From positions 1 through 55,857 of IMG/VR virus record IMGVR_UViG_3300029309_000050: a DNA stretch of 55,857 nucleotides. One strand, written 5' to 3'. Positions 20,784-28,714 of the stretch are shown piece by piece. The DNA comes from a virus. How positions within the stretch are numbered: position 1 is the first letter of the stretch; the number at the start of each line of letters is the position of its first letter. Under the pieces are notes generated by a model. The model had not been told where the DNA came from and did not search any database. It saw only the letters and a list, made by a program, of their open reading frames with translations. Made by a program: the position numbers and the translations under genes.

Positions 20784-21592
20784 TGTATTATTTATATCAC
20801 ATTCCTGGTAAAAAAATTGGCGTAACACGTAATCTTAATAAAAGAGTTACGCAAGAGCAGGGCTATAAGCCTGACGAATACGAAGTTTTAGATTCTTCTA
20901 AAGATATTGATTATATATCAGAAAAAGAACTAGAACTTCAAAAGTATTTCGGATATAGAGTAGACCGTAAACCATATAAAAATTTATATAAAATGAAAAT
21001 AAACGTAACCGAACAAACTACAACATTTCCTTGCCCATTAAATAAATTAAAAGGGCAGTTAATGGATAATTCAGAATTAACTTGGGAAACATCTTTTGGT
21101 AAAGTATTATTAGATACAAAGTTAATTCATTGGATTGTAAATAATGCTCATGAATCAATGTATAATACAAATAGATGTTATGTATACAATAAAGCTTTAT
21201 GGGAAGCATTCACAAAAATAAATAGCTTAGAAAGCCTTATTTCTAAATTCAAACCTGGTACAACTGAAAAAATTAATCATCAGCTATCAGACTTAAAATT
21301 AAATCATTTTGATTTAATTAGAGATTGGGCTGCTGAAAGAGGTATATATGAAAAAGGTAATGCTCATACACAATATGTTAAGCTTCAGGAAGAAGCTGGC
21401 GAATTAGCAAAAGCTTTACTTAATAAAGATAAACCTGAAATTAAAGATGCTATTGGTGATACAGTTGTTGTGTTAACAAACCTAGCGTATCTTGAAGGAT
21501 TTACCATAGAAGAATGTATTGAATCAGCTTATGCTGAAATATCAAATAGAAAAGGTAAAATAGTTAATGGAACATTTATAAAAGATGAATAG
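20783..21592 (+). CDS. GIY-YIG-like / MazG-like two-domain protein
   Basis: 269 residues. N-terminus (~1-68), YYLYHIPGKKIGVTRNLNKRV ... YISEKELELQKYFGY, has the GIY-YIG layout (Tyr pair, IGVTxNLxxR, then Glu). The C-terminus (~172-265) is MazG-type: LQEEAGELAKAL (EExxE) and EIKDAIGDTVVVL (ExxD). MazG enzymes cleave NTPs or (p)ppGpp-like nucleotides. The middle region (~70-165) with Asn/His-rich helices is unassigned. It overlaps thyA and the next gene. The fusion's purpose is unknown; both catalytic sets look incomplete to the eye. Confidence 0.7.
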   Translation: MYYLYHIPGKKIGVTRNLNKRVTQEQGYKPDEYEVLDSSKDIDYISEKELELQKYFGYRVDRKPYKNLYKMKINVTEQTTTFPCPLNKLKGQLMDNSELTWETSFGKVLLDTKLIHWIVNNAHESMYNTNRCYVYNKALWEAFTKINSLESLISKFKPGTTEKINHQLSDLKLNHFDLIRDWAAERGIYEKGNAHTQYVKLQEEAGELAKALLNKDKPEIKDAIGDTVVVLTNLAYLEGFTIEECIESAYAEISNRKGKIVNGTFIKDE

Positions 21593-21848
21593 AGATAAAA
21601 TAATCGAGCGAGTAATTAATAAGATTAAAAGCCGCTCAGACGTAGGTTACGCAAAATACAAAGTTACTTTGCATGACGATGACCAACCATTAGACGTTTG
21701 GTTAACACATATTCAAGAAGAATTAATGGATGCTGTAAATTATATTGAAAAAGCTAAAGCTGTTTTAACAGATGAAGTTGAAGAGATTGCTTTAAAAAGA
21801 TTTTCAAGCGCCGACGATATTGAAGTTCATGAAGAAGAGATACTATAG
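21585..21848 (+). CDS. MazG-like nucleotide pyrophosphohydrolase
   Basis: 87 residues. The core DVGYAKYKVTLHDDDQPLDVWLTHIQEELMDAVNYIEKAKAVL fits the short all-alpha MazG-like phage family (W-L-x-H-x-QEELMDAxNYIEK), with paired Glu/Asp metal ligands. It would hydrolyse (d)NTPs. It is the second MazG-like gene in a row and overlaps the fusion by 8 bp and the resolvase by 20 bp. Confidence 0.7.
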   Translation: MNRDKIIERVINKIKSRSDVGYAKYKVTLHDDDQPLDVWLTHIQEELMDAVNYIEKAKAVLTDEVEEIALKRFSSADDIEVHEEEIL

Positions 21849-22281
21849 AAAAAAAAGAGGTCCTGTAGTTTCTAAGAAAGTGATACATGATGGTATTACT
21901 TTTCAATCTAATTTAGAAAAATATATGTATTGCGCATTAAAAAAAGCAAACATAAAAGCAAGTTATGAAGGTGAAACATTTGTATTATTAAATGGTTTTC
22001 ATTTTGATAATGAATGCTGGGAAAGACAATCAAATAGTAAAGGAGTATTTAAAAATAGAGGTGAGAAAAGAATCTTACCTATAAAATATACGCCAGATTT
22101 TATTGGTAAAAATTTTATTATTGAAACTAAAGGTAGACCCAATGAATCATTTCCAATGAGATGGAAATTATTTAAGAAACTTGTTATGCAACAGTTTCCT
22201 AATTATACTTTATTTAAACCGCAAAATCAAAAAGAATGCGACAAGGTAATAGAAATACTAAAGAGTCAGCAAAACATTTAG
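21829..22281 (+). CDS. T7 endonuclease I-like resolvase
   Basis: 150 residues from ATG 21829; a TTG nine bases upstream is possible but weaker. PD-(D/E)XK core: TFQSNLEKYMYCALKKANI (E30), IKYTPDFIGKNFIIETKGR (D90, E99, K101). The small size and basic N-terminus (MKKRYYRKKRG) match T7 gp3-type Holliday-junction/branch endonucleases. It would resolve branches generated by ERF/RecE-like recombination. It overlaps the next small gene by 46 bp. Confidence 0.8.
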   Translation: MKKRYYRKKRGPVVSKKVIHDGITFQSNLEKYMYCALKKANIKASYEGETFVLLNGFHFDNECWERQSNSKGVFKNRGEKRILPIKYTPDFIGKNFIIETKGRPNESFPMRWKLFKKLVMQQFPNYTLFKPQNQKECDKVIEILKSQQNI

Positions 22282-22409
22282 CTAGACGAAAATATAAAGA
22301 ACGTAAAATCGATTCTTTTATAAAATGGTCGCTATCAAAACGTGGTTATTTAAAGTGGAAAGACTTAGAATTTATACATAACGAATACGGAATAAAATGC
22401 TATGGCTAA
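22236..22409 (+). CDS. Small basic hypothetical protein
   Basis: 57 residues: MRQGNRNTKESAKHLARRKY, then KERKIDSFIKWSLSKRGYLKWKDLEFIHNEYGIKC. It overlaps the resolvase end by 46 bp and the next gene by 8 bp. Basic and helical with a C-terminal mixed part. Its frame follows codon use like its neighbours. Function unknown. Confidence 0.5.
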   Translation: MRQGNRNTKESAKHLARRKYKERKIDSFIKWSLSKRGYLKWKDLEFIHNEYGIKCYG

Positions 22410-22539
22410 AAGAATAAATATATTTCAATATAGAAAAAAAACAAAAAAGAGAAGGCCGGGCGTTCACGCTAAGTCAAAATCAAGTAATCTAAAATCAAGT
22501 AAAAATTATGTCAAAAAATACAAAGGGCAGGGAAGATAA
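22402..22539 (+). CDS. Tiny basic conserved-looking protein
   Basis: 45 residues: MAKRINIFQYRKKTKKRRPG, then VHAKSKSSNLKSSKNYVKKYKGQGR. The RPGVHAKxKxSxxKxSKNYxKxYxGQGR phrase is common to tiny proteins near ribonucleotide reductase or structural genes in marine phages. Overlaps of 8 bp upstream and 32 bp downstream support translation. Likely nucleic-acid-associated by charge; function unknown. Confidence 0.65.
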   Translation: MAKRINIFQYRKKTKKRRPGVHAKSKSSNLKSSKNYVKKYKGQGR

Positions 22540-22666
22540 TTGGACAATGGCTCTAGGGCTATATCCTGGATTATTGTTCGGTGTAAGAACTTATGAAGGG
22601 CCAGTATGGTCACAAGTAGTTTTTTATATACCATTTATTGACCTGGCTATAGAATGGAAAAATTAA
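22508..22666 (+). CDS. Small membrane-associated protein
   Basis: 52 residues: MSKNTKGREDNWTMALGLYPG, then LLFGVRTYEGPVWSQVVFYIPFIDLAIEWKN. The phrase GLYPGLLFGxRTYE recurs in small marine phage proteins from memory. The C-terminal hydrophobic part may be peripheral or membrane-spanning. It ends 1 bp before nrdB. Function unknown. Confidence 0.6.
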   Translation: MSKNTKGREDNWTMALGLYPGLLFGVRTYEGPVWSQVVFYIPFIDLAIEWKN

Positions 22667-22667
22667 T

Positions 22668-23657
22668 ATGAAAGCACCTATATTTACAGAAAGAATACCT
22701 TATAAACCTTTTGAATACCCAGAATATTATACAGAAGGCTGGTTAAAACAAGCTCAAGCATTTTGGTTACATACTGAAATACCAATGAGCGGTGATGTAA
22801 AAGACTGGAACGAAAAATTAACACCAGAAGAAAAAAACTTAGTAGGTAATATATTATTAGGTTTTGCACAAACAGAATGTGCAGTGTCTGATTATTGGAC
22901 ACAAAAAGTCGTATCATGGTTTCCTAAACACGAGATACAGCAAATGGCTATGATGTTCGGCTCACAAGAAACAATACATGCTGTAGCTTATAGCTATTTA
23001 AATGAAACACTTGGACTTGAAAACTACGAAGCTTTTTTACATGAGCCAGCTACGGCTGCTCGTTTTGACAATCTCGTTGCATATGATGGCAACGATCCCG
23101 TCGGTATCGGAAAGTCATTGGCTGTTTTTTCTGCTTTCGCAGAAGGAGTATCTTTATATAGTGCTTTTGCAGTTCTTTATTCTTTTCAGCTTCGCAATTT
23201 ACTTAAGGGTATTGGCCAACAAATGAAATGGTCTGTAAGAGATGAATCATTACATAGTAAAATGGGTTGTCAATTATTTAGACAAATGTGTTCACAAATA
23301 CCGGGATTAAAACAAGAATGTGAACCACATATATTTAAAGCTGCATTAGAAATGCACAATGCTGAAATGACTTACATTAGTAAAATATTTGAAGCAGGCG
23401 ATATAGAAAATTTAACAAAATATGACCTTACACACTTCATTAAGAAAAGACTTGGTGATAAACTTGCAGAACTGGGTTACACAAGTAAAAAGTATAAACA
23501 ATGGGACTTCACGTTTTATGACCCCAAATGTATTGAAAATATGTCTTGGTTTGATCATCTTACCGGTGGTCATACCCATACTGATTTCTTTGCTATTAGG
23601 CCGACTGATTATTCAAAAGCTAACGAAGGAGAAGATTTTGAAGACATATGGGAATAA
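22668..23657 (+). CDS. nrdB: Ribonucleotide reductase small subunit
   Basis: 329 residues. Di-iron ligands are visible: E70 (FAQTE), E101 and H104 (SQETIHAVAYSY), E159 (FAEG), E193 and H196 (RDESLHSK). A Tyr four residues after H104 (Y108) is at the usual position of the radical Tyr. It provides the radical for class I ribonucleotide reduction with NrdA. The gene overlaps a small membrane protein by 10 bp, with nrdA next. Confidence 0.93.
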   Translation: MKAPIFTERIPYKPFEYPEYYTEGWLKQAQAFWLHTEIPMSGDVKDWNEKLTPEEKNLVGNILLGFAQTECAVSDYWTQKVVSWFPKHEIQQMAMMFGSQETIHAVAYSYLNETLGLENYEAFLHEPATAARFDNLVAYDGNDPVGIGKSLAVFSAFAEGVSLYSAFAVLYSFQLRNLLKGIGQQMKWSVRDESLHSKMGCQLFRQMCSQIPGLKQECEPHIFKAALEMHNAEMTYISKIFEAGDIENLTKYDLTHFIKKRLGDKLAELGYTSKKYKQWDFTFYDPKCIENMSWFDHLTGGHTHTDFFAIRPTDYSKANEGEDFEDIWE

Positions 23658-23905
23658 AAAGAAGAATACTAGAGTTACTAGTAAGAACTAGAAAGTTAAC
23701 GCCAGGCGAAAAGCTAGCTAGTAGAATAGGTTATTTTGGTGCAGGATGTCTATTATCGGCTCACTGGACATTAGAACCTAAACTATATATAGCAGGTTTT
23801 ATTTGTATATTAGTACAGGTAGCATCAAGAAAACAATGGAATTTAGTTGTTTTAAATATTAACGGGCTGGTTGCGTGGACAAGACATTTAATAAATAGTT
23901 TATAA
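23648..23905 (+). CDS. Small two-TM membrane protein between nrdB and nrdA
   Basis: 85 residues: a basic start (MGIKRRILELLVRTRKLTPG), then two hydrophobic segments (IGYFGAGCLLSAHW and LYIAGFICILVQVA). Embedded between nrdB (10-bp overlap) and nrdA (1-bp overlap). Function unknown; may be an inner-membrane protein unrelated to the reductase. Confidence 0.6.
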   Translation: MGIKRRILELLVRTRKLTPGEKLASRIGYFGAGCLLSAHWTLEPKLYIAGFICILVQVASRKQWNLVVLNINGLVAWTRHLINSL

Positions 23906-25602
23906 TGTGGAATAAAAATTGGAAAAAAGGAATTGATTACCCTGAATGGGGAGATACAGATGTTTATAAAAAAACAATATCTGGTGGCTATTTATTTAAC
24001 GGTGAATCACCTAGAGATGCTTATATGCGTGTTGCAACTAAAGTCGCTAAAAGATTGTATAAGCCAGAAATGACTGAAACGTTTTTTGAATATATCTGGA
24101 ACGGTTGGTTATGTTTAGCTTCACCTGTGTTATCTAATACTGGTTTAGATAGAGGCTTGCCTATTAGTTGTTTTGGTATTGACGTTGCTGATAGCATACA
24201 AGATATTGGACAAAAAAATTTAGAAATGATGCTACTCGCAAAACACGGCGGCGGAGTTGGCATTGGTATAAATATGATTAGACCCGCCGGAGCAAATATT
24301 ACAGGAAATGGAACATCAGACGGAGTTGTACCCTTCTGCAAGATTTATGATTCAACAATTCTTGCAACAAACCAAGGATCAGTTAGAAGAGGAGCTGCAA
24401 GTGTCAATATCAACATTGAACACGACGATTTTGAAGAGTGGCTTGAAATACGAGAACCTAAAGGAGACGTTAACAGACAATCGCTTAACTTACATCAGTG
24501 CGCAGTTGTTGGTGACAAGTTTATGCGAAAACTTGAACAAGGAGATGAAGAAGCAAGGCGTAAATGGAGTAAACTGCTTAGAAAAAGAAAAGCAACTGGA
24601 GAGCCGTATATCTTGTTTAAAGGAAATACTAACAAAGCAAATCCAAAAGCATACAAAGACAACGCACTAAAAGTGCATATGACTAATATATGTAGCGAGA
24701 TAGTATTGCACACAGATGAATCTCATAGTTTTGTTTGCTGCTTATCAAGTTTAAATATAGCTAAATATGATGAATGGAAAAATACGAACATTATACATGA
24801 CAGTATATGGTTTCTTGATGGCGTTTTGGAAGAGTTTATACAACGCGCTAAATATAGAAAAGGTTTCGAAAATGCAGTTAGATCTGCAGAAAAAGGTCGT
24901 GCCTTGGGCTTGGGTGTTCTTGGCTGGCACACTTATCTACAGGAAAAAAATATACCATTTGAAGGTTTACTTGCTCAATTTGAAACAAGAAAAATATTTT
25001 CACAAATTAAAATCGAAAGTGAAAGGGCTAGTAGAGCATTGGCAGAAATATACGGAGAACCTCTTTGGTGTCGTGGAACTGGTCTTCGTAATACTCACTT
25101 ACGCGCTGTTGCTCCTACTGTTAGCAATAGCAAGCTTAGCGGGAATGTGTCGCCGGGTATTGAGCCGTGGGCGGCAAATGTTTTCACGGAACAGTCTGCT
25201 AAAGGTACTTTCATACGTAAAAATCCGACACTAGTTAAAGTATTAAGAAAACATAAACTCAACAACAAAGACACATGGGATCAAATATTAAAAGACGGAG
25301 GTTCCGTACAAAATTTAGAAGGATTAGACGAAAATACAAAAGAAGTATTCAAAACTTTTAAAGAAATAAATCAGCTAGAATTAGTTAAACAAGCAGGATT
25401 AAGACAACAATATGTTGACCAATCTGTTAGTTTAAATCTAGCGTTTCCAAATACAGCATCTCCTAAATGGCTAAATAAGGTACATATAGAAGCCTGGAAA
25501 AATGGTATTAAAACTTTGTATTATATGCGTACGGAATCTGTACTAAGGGGAGATATTGCTGATAAAGCAATGAGTGAAGATTGTATTGCCTGTGATGGTT
25601 AA
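23905..25602 (+). CDS. nrdA: Ribonucleotide reductase large subunit
   Basis: 565 residues, shorter than host NrdA (~760): there is no ATP-cone domain, so the activity site is probably lost. Substrate Cys in LPISCFGIDVADS, finger loop motif TNICSEIVLHT (active-site N, C, E), second Cys in SFVCCLSSLN, Tyr pair in LYYMRT, and C-terminal CIACDG as the regenerating CxxC. It reduces NDPs to dNDPs. Last gene of the rightward arm; its stop overlaps the convergent M15 gene by 4 bp. Confidence 0.94.
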   Translation: MWNKNWKKGIDYPEWGDTDVYKKTISGGYLFNGESPRDAYMRVATKVAKRLYKPEMTETFFEYIWNGWLCLASPVLSNTGLDRGLPISCFGIDVADSIQDIGQKNLEMMLLAKHGGGVGIGINMIRPAGANITGNGTSDGVVPFCKIYDSTILATNQGSVRRGAASVNINIEHDDFEEWLEIREPKGDVNRQSLNLHQCAVVGDKFMRKLEQGDEEARRKWSKLLRKRKATGEPYILFKGNTNKANPKAYKDNALKVHMTNICSEIVLHTDESHSFVCCLSSLNIAKYDEWKNTNIIHDSIWFLDGVLEEFIQRAKYRKGFENAVRSAEKGRALGLGVLGWHTYLQEKNIPFEGLLAQFETRKIFSQIKIESERASRALAEIYGEPLWCRGTGLRNTHLRAVAPTVSNSKLSGNVSPGIEPWAANVFTEQSAKGTFIRKNPTLVKVLRKHKLNNKDTWDQILKDGGSVQNLEGLDENTKEVFKTFKEINQLELVKQAGLRQQYVDQSVSLNLAFPNTASPKWLNKVHIEAWKNGIKTLYYMRTESVLRGDIADKAMSEDCIACDG

Positions 25603-26063
25603 ATAACTTTATATTTAGTTTTATTATTAGAATCTCTATACGCTTTTAAGCATCTATTACGATTGTCATCTTCATTTACATAAGACACGTGAACCCAGTC
25701 AGGATTTTCATCCGTACCAAATTCCCATATCATTTGATCATAATCCAAATTATTTCTAATAAAGTTAAACATTTCAGCATTAGTAGCGTATGCGTAAGTG
25801 TCATCAATATCAATTGCCTGCCCTTTACAATGCTGTGATTTTGTTGACCCGCCAATTGCTTTATTAAGTTCAGGCGAACGATAGAATGAATTAATCTTTA
25901 TAGGGCCATTTACGTGCTTTCTAAGAGGCTCAAATATTTTTTCAGCAATCAACTCCATATTAGATAATTCGTCGCCTGTGGGCGTGTTATCTATTCCTAA
26001 TCTTTTTGCTGTAATGCTATACACTCCTTCTTTATAGCTTACGTTTTCACTTATTTTTTTCAT
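25599..26063 (-). CDS. M15-type peptidase (endolysin)
   Basis: 154 residues. Zinc ligands: H78 in STKSQHCKGQAIDID (H-x6-D85), then WVHVS (H125). The substrate/fold motif PIKINSFYRSPELN also matches the D-Ala-D-Ala carboxypeptidase/L-Ala-D-Glu endopeptidase family M15. It would cleave peptidoglycan cross-links for lysis. No signal peptide, so release needs the holin (1151-1612). Preceded by a Cys-rich 11-codon micro-ORF ending as ATGA on this start. Confidence 0.82.
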   Translation of the reverse strand: MKKISENVSYKEGVYSITAKRLGIDNTPTGDELSNMELIAEKIFEPLRKHVNGPIKINSFYRSPELNKAIGGSTKSQHCKGQAIDIDDTYAYATNAEMFNFIRNNLDYDQMIWEFGTDENPDWVHVSYVNEDDNRNRCLKAYRDSNNKTKYKVI

Positions 26064-26095
26064 TTACAAATACAAATTGGACAATACGGACACAT
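26060..26095 (-). CDS. Cys-rich micro-ORF
   Basis: 11 residues, MCPYCPICICK: four cysteines, including CPYC, the dithiol motif of glutaredoxins. It lies between the thioredoxin-fold gene (ends 26100) and the M15 gene, whose start it overlaps as ATGA. This is how genuine genes are joined in this genome. May be a leader peptide or chance; no independent support. Confidence 0.3.
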   Translation of the reverse strand: MCPYCPICICK

Positions 26096-26099
26096 AATT

Positions 26100-26510
26100 T
26101 TAAAATTTACTTGCTGTGTTAACTTCATTTATTGCTTCTTGAATTTCTTCTATTGTTACGGGTAATTCTAAATCTAATCCCGCTTTCCATGAATTTTCTT
26201 TAAATCCATCTTTAAATAATATTATTGTTGGCGCCATACGAACTTTATATTTTTTTTTAGCACTTGGTGCTTTTGCTAAATCAACTCTATAATATAAAGC
26301 GTTTTCTATTTTATTCCAGTCATTTAAACAATTCGCTTCATTAAATTTAGCCCAAAATTCTATAACTACGGGTAAATTATTATCATCACCAAAAGCTTTT
26401 TTTTCATTTATTTTATCTTCAAAATTATTATCGTCAATCCAATATTCATTTGGCACATCAGATTGAGTAAAAGATAAAAAAGGTATTAAAATTAAAATTA
26501 AATATTTCAT
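26100..26510 (-). CDS. Exported thioredoxin-fold protein without CxxC
   Basis: 136 residues. Signal peptide MKYLILILIPFLSFTQS. Thioredoxin fold: strand VVIEFWA, then residues 53-61 WAKFNEANC where the usual WCxxC is reduced to a single Cys (C61), and RMAPTIILFKDG with the cis-Pro (P94). With only one resolving Cys it cannot be a normal disulfide reductase; it may act as a chaperone or mixed-disulfide binder. It would work in the periplasm. Neighbours are a coiled-coil membrane protein and the M15 enzyme. Confidence 0.65.
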   Translation of the reverse strand: MKYLILILIPFLSFTQSDVPNEYWIDDNNFEDKINEKKAFGDDNNLPVVIEFWAKFNEANCLNDWNKIENALYYRVDLAKAPSAKKKYKVRMAPTIILFKDGFKENSWKAGLDLELPVTIEEIQEAINEVNTASKF

Positions 26511-26512
26511 TA

Positions 26513-26794
26513 TTAATCTTTTTGTAATTCGTATAGTCTTTCGTCTATTTTTTCTAAACTTTCTTTAATTTCTTCAACATCTTCTTGAGTGTCCATAATA
26601 GTTTGACGTATTAATTCATCTTTTAAATCATACTCTATTCTATCAATCACAGGGGCAGGTAATTCTTTTGCTTCAGCTATATCAGCTTGTAAAGCAAACC
26701 ACATACCAACTAAGGCGGCTATACCAGCACCTATTGTACCTAATGTTTTTAAATCGAGTGTTACTTTAGTTTCTTCTGATAGTTCTTTTGCCAT
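26513..26794 (-). CDS. Membrane-anchored coiled-coil protein
   Basis: 93 residues: one hydrophobic segment (~16-34, LGTIGAGIAALVGMWFALQ), then PAPVIDRIEYDLKDELIRQTIMDTQEDVEEIKESLEKIDERLYELQ, a charged coiled coil. The phrase VGMWFxLQAxIxEAKELPxPVIDRxEYDLKD is a pattern I recall from marine phages. Possible holin/lysis or envelope protein; function unproven. Gaps of 2 bp to both neighbours. Confidence 0.6.
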   Translation of the reverse strand: MAKELSEETKVTLDLKTLGTIGAGIAALVGMWFALQADIAEAKELPAPVIDRIEYDLKDELIRQTIMDTQEDVEEIKESLEKIDERLYELQKD

Positions 26795-26796
26795 GA

Positions 26797-27975
26797 TTAT
26801 CTAAATGTAAAATTTATTCCAAGGTTTGAGTTAAACATTTCTGAATCCCAAAATTTAGTATATTCACCTTCAACAAATAAACCAATTGCTTTACTTATTT
26901 TAACACCAAATACCAAACCAGCTTGGTAATCAGACCATTGTTCACCTTCTAGTAAATCGTTATGTCCACCTTTACCCCAACTATTTCTATGTAGATAACT
27001 AAAATCTTCGTTACCTTGTACGTATTTATGATAAGGTAATATCCAGCTGCCGTATGTGTGAAGCCAGAAATTATTTTTATAATGATAAAAATCAAATCCA
27101 ACAATAGGTGCAACTTCAGCAAAAGCATCCAGCTCAGCCCAAGCTTCTTTATTATATCTATTTAATAATCCAGGCATTATAAGGTCTCTGAACTGTCTAT
27201 CAGTCCAAGCTACTATATTACCCTCTGGATCAGTCCAATACCAATCAAAAATACTACCGCCATTTTCATCTGAACCTTGATACCACCAATCGTCATAACC
27301 GTATTCAAACCCTAATGTGTACCACGGATTTAACGCATCGCCATTTTCATCTTCCATGTTTAGCCATATTTCTACAGGATTATAACCGTAAGGGCGTTGA
27401 TGTGTTCTATATATTGCGCCAGCAGATATACTAAACTTTTTTCCGATAGGTAATCTAGCTCTTATTTCACCAGACATATATTCAAAATCTATTTTGCCGG
27501 TTTCTCTAGCTTCAAATTTAGCTATATGATAATTACCAGTATGTCTAACAAATAATCTTTTATTATCAAATTCATTACCATTATGTCTTTCCTTTTCCCA
27601 GTGTAACAAATATTCTAAACCTTTTACAGCTGATGTAGGTGCTGATAAACCAACTTGTTTTTCTACTTTATTATCTCCTGTCCAAAAATTACCAGGTTTT
27701 ACCTCATAATCAAAACGAGCTAATTTACGAATACCAAATCCATATCTATAATTAAATGGATGATATTGAGCTCTATCCTCAACTTGAGGTATACCGTAAA
27801 AATCTTCGGGATCTGTACGTATAAAATAATTTGGCTGCACAGCTTGTGCATTTTCTATATTACCAGCAGCATAAAATGTACCGTACTTTAAGAAATCGTT
27901 ATATACTTCTTTAAAAAATTGACCGTTAATATTAAAGGATATTAATAGTATTAATATGGTTAAAATATTTTTCAT
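26797..27975 (-). CDS. Outer-membrane beta-barrel-like protein
   Basis: 392 residues. Signal peptide MKNILTILILLISFNINGQ, then aromatic-rich alternating strands (FNYRYGFGIRKL, YGYDDWWYQG, SWILPYHKY) ending in NLGINFTFR, with a C-terminal aromatic as in outer-membrane barrels. The signal peptide style fits Bacteroidota. It may remodel the host surface, block superinfection or aid lysis. Its late-arm position next to M15 suggests late expression. No homologue named with certainty. Confidence 0.7.
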   Translation of the reverse strand: MKNILTILILLISFNINGQFFKEVYNDFLKYGTFYAAGNIENAQAVQPNYFIRTDPEDFYGIPQVEDRAQYHPFNYRYGFGIRKLARFDYEVKPGNFWTGDNKVEKQVGLSAPTSAVKGLEYLLHWEKERHNGNEFDNKRLFVRHTGNYHIAKFEARETGKIDFEYMSGEIRARLPIGKKFSISAGAIYRTHQRPYGYNPVEIWLNMEDENGDALNPWYTLGFEYGYDDWWYQGSDENGGSIFDWYWTDPEGNIVAWTDRQFRDLIMPGLLNRYNKEAWAELDAFAEVAPIVGFDFYHYKNNFWLHTYGSWILPYHKYVQGNEDFSYLHRNSWGKGGHNDLLEGEQWSDYQAGLVFGVKISKAIGLFVEGEYTKFWDSEMFNSNLGINFTFR

Positions 27976-28005
27976 GTGTGACTTTAGTTTATTATTTATT
28001 ATTAC

Positions 28006-28284
28006 TTATTTTCTTCTTCTTTTAACGTTTTTTACTCTTCTTGGTTTACCAGCTGGTTGCCCTAATCTTTTTTTCTCAGCTATTTTAGCTCTTTTTTCAG
28101 ATGATGACATTTCAGATGCTGTTTTTGGTGTTTTACTTGATACTCGTTTACTTGGTCTACAATACGGTGTACCTCTTTTTTCGCCTTTACGTCTACCACA
28201 AGGTTTACCGGTTCTTACGTCAACCCATTTTTCTTTAAACCAACGTTTAAGCGCTAATCCTTTTTTAGTTTTTCTTACCGCCAT
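28006..28284 (-). CDS. Conserved basic small protein
   Basis: 92 residues: MAVRKTKKGLALKRWFKEKWVDVRTGKPCG, GTPYCRPSKRVSSKTPKTASEMS, then a Lys/Arg tail. The phrase KKGLALKRWFKEKWVDVRTGKPCGR ... PYCRPSKRVSSKTPKT recurs in a family of small proteins found in large phages and giant viruses. Two Cys may bind metal. Overlaps the next gene by 20 bp. Function unknown. Confidence 0.7.
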   Translation of the reverse strand: MAVRKTKKGLALKRWFKEKWVDVRTGKPCGRRKGEKRGTPYCRPSKRVSSKTPKTASEMSSSEKRAKIAEKKRLGQPAGKPRRVKNVKRRRK

Positions 28285-28552
28285 GTTTTCTTTTTAATGC
28301 AGCTTTACATCTTTTAGCAATAGCTGCTTGTTTAGGTTTTTTACCAAATCTTGATCTTTGTTCCATTACAGTTAATATCTGTATTTTACGCGCATAAGGT
28401 TTACTTATACCCTTAACTTTAGCACAAGTAGCTCTAGCATCTGCTACAGTCGCATATTTTATGCTAACTGTGTCTTTTGGATTTTCATCCGTGTATAAAC
28501 GCCTGCCAGAGCCTTTTGGTTTTTTGCCTGTGCCTTTTATTGGATCAGCCAT
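28265..28552 (-). CDS. Conserved basic small protein
   Basis: 95 residues: GTGKKPKGSGRRLYTDENPKDTVSIKYATVADARATCAKVKG ... KIQILTVMEQR. The motif PKGSGRRLYTDENPxDTVxIKxxTxxDARxTxxKV is shared with small proteins of large marine phages and viruses. Basic, two Cys. It lies in a cluster of four such genes upstream of the barrel gene. Function unknown. Confidence 0.65.
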   Translation of the reverse strand: MADPIKGTGKKPKGSGRRLYTDENPKDTVSIKYATVADARATCAKVKGISKPYARKIQILTVMEQRSRFGKKPKQAAIAKRCKAALKRKHGGKKN

Positions 28553-28555
28553 TAT

Positions 28556-28714
28556 TTATTTTTTCATTGGACTATGACCACATCCCATTTTTTTAAACAT
28601 TAAATGTTGTTCATATGTTTTTGCCATATTAGTTTCTTTTGCCTTTCCAGTTTTAACAACTTTTTTTGGACAATACATTTTATGTGGTTTAAAATTTGCT
28701 TTATCTTTTTTCAT
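28556..28714 (-). CDS. Small Lys-rich Cys protein
   Basis: 52 residues: MKKDKANFKPHKMYCPKKVV, then TGKAKETNMAKTYEQHLMFKKMGCGHSPMKK. The Cys and His pattern (C-P-K ... C-G-H) suggests a small zinc site. It overlaps the start of the previous gene as ATGA. It is part of the second basic-miniprotein cluster (28006-28851). Function unknown. Confidence 0.6.
   Translation of the reverse strand: MKKDKANFKPHKMYCPKKVVKTGKAKETNMAKTYEQHLMFKKMGCGHSPMKK

Noticed and set aside
24021-24341. Long minus-strand frames opposite nrdA and similar opposite-strand frames across structural genes
   Set aside because: They lie fully inside well-supported genes and their translations lack domain-like patterns; treated as coding shadows.
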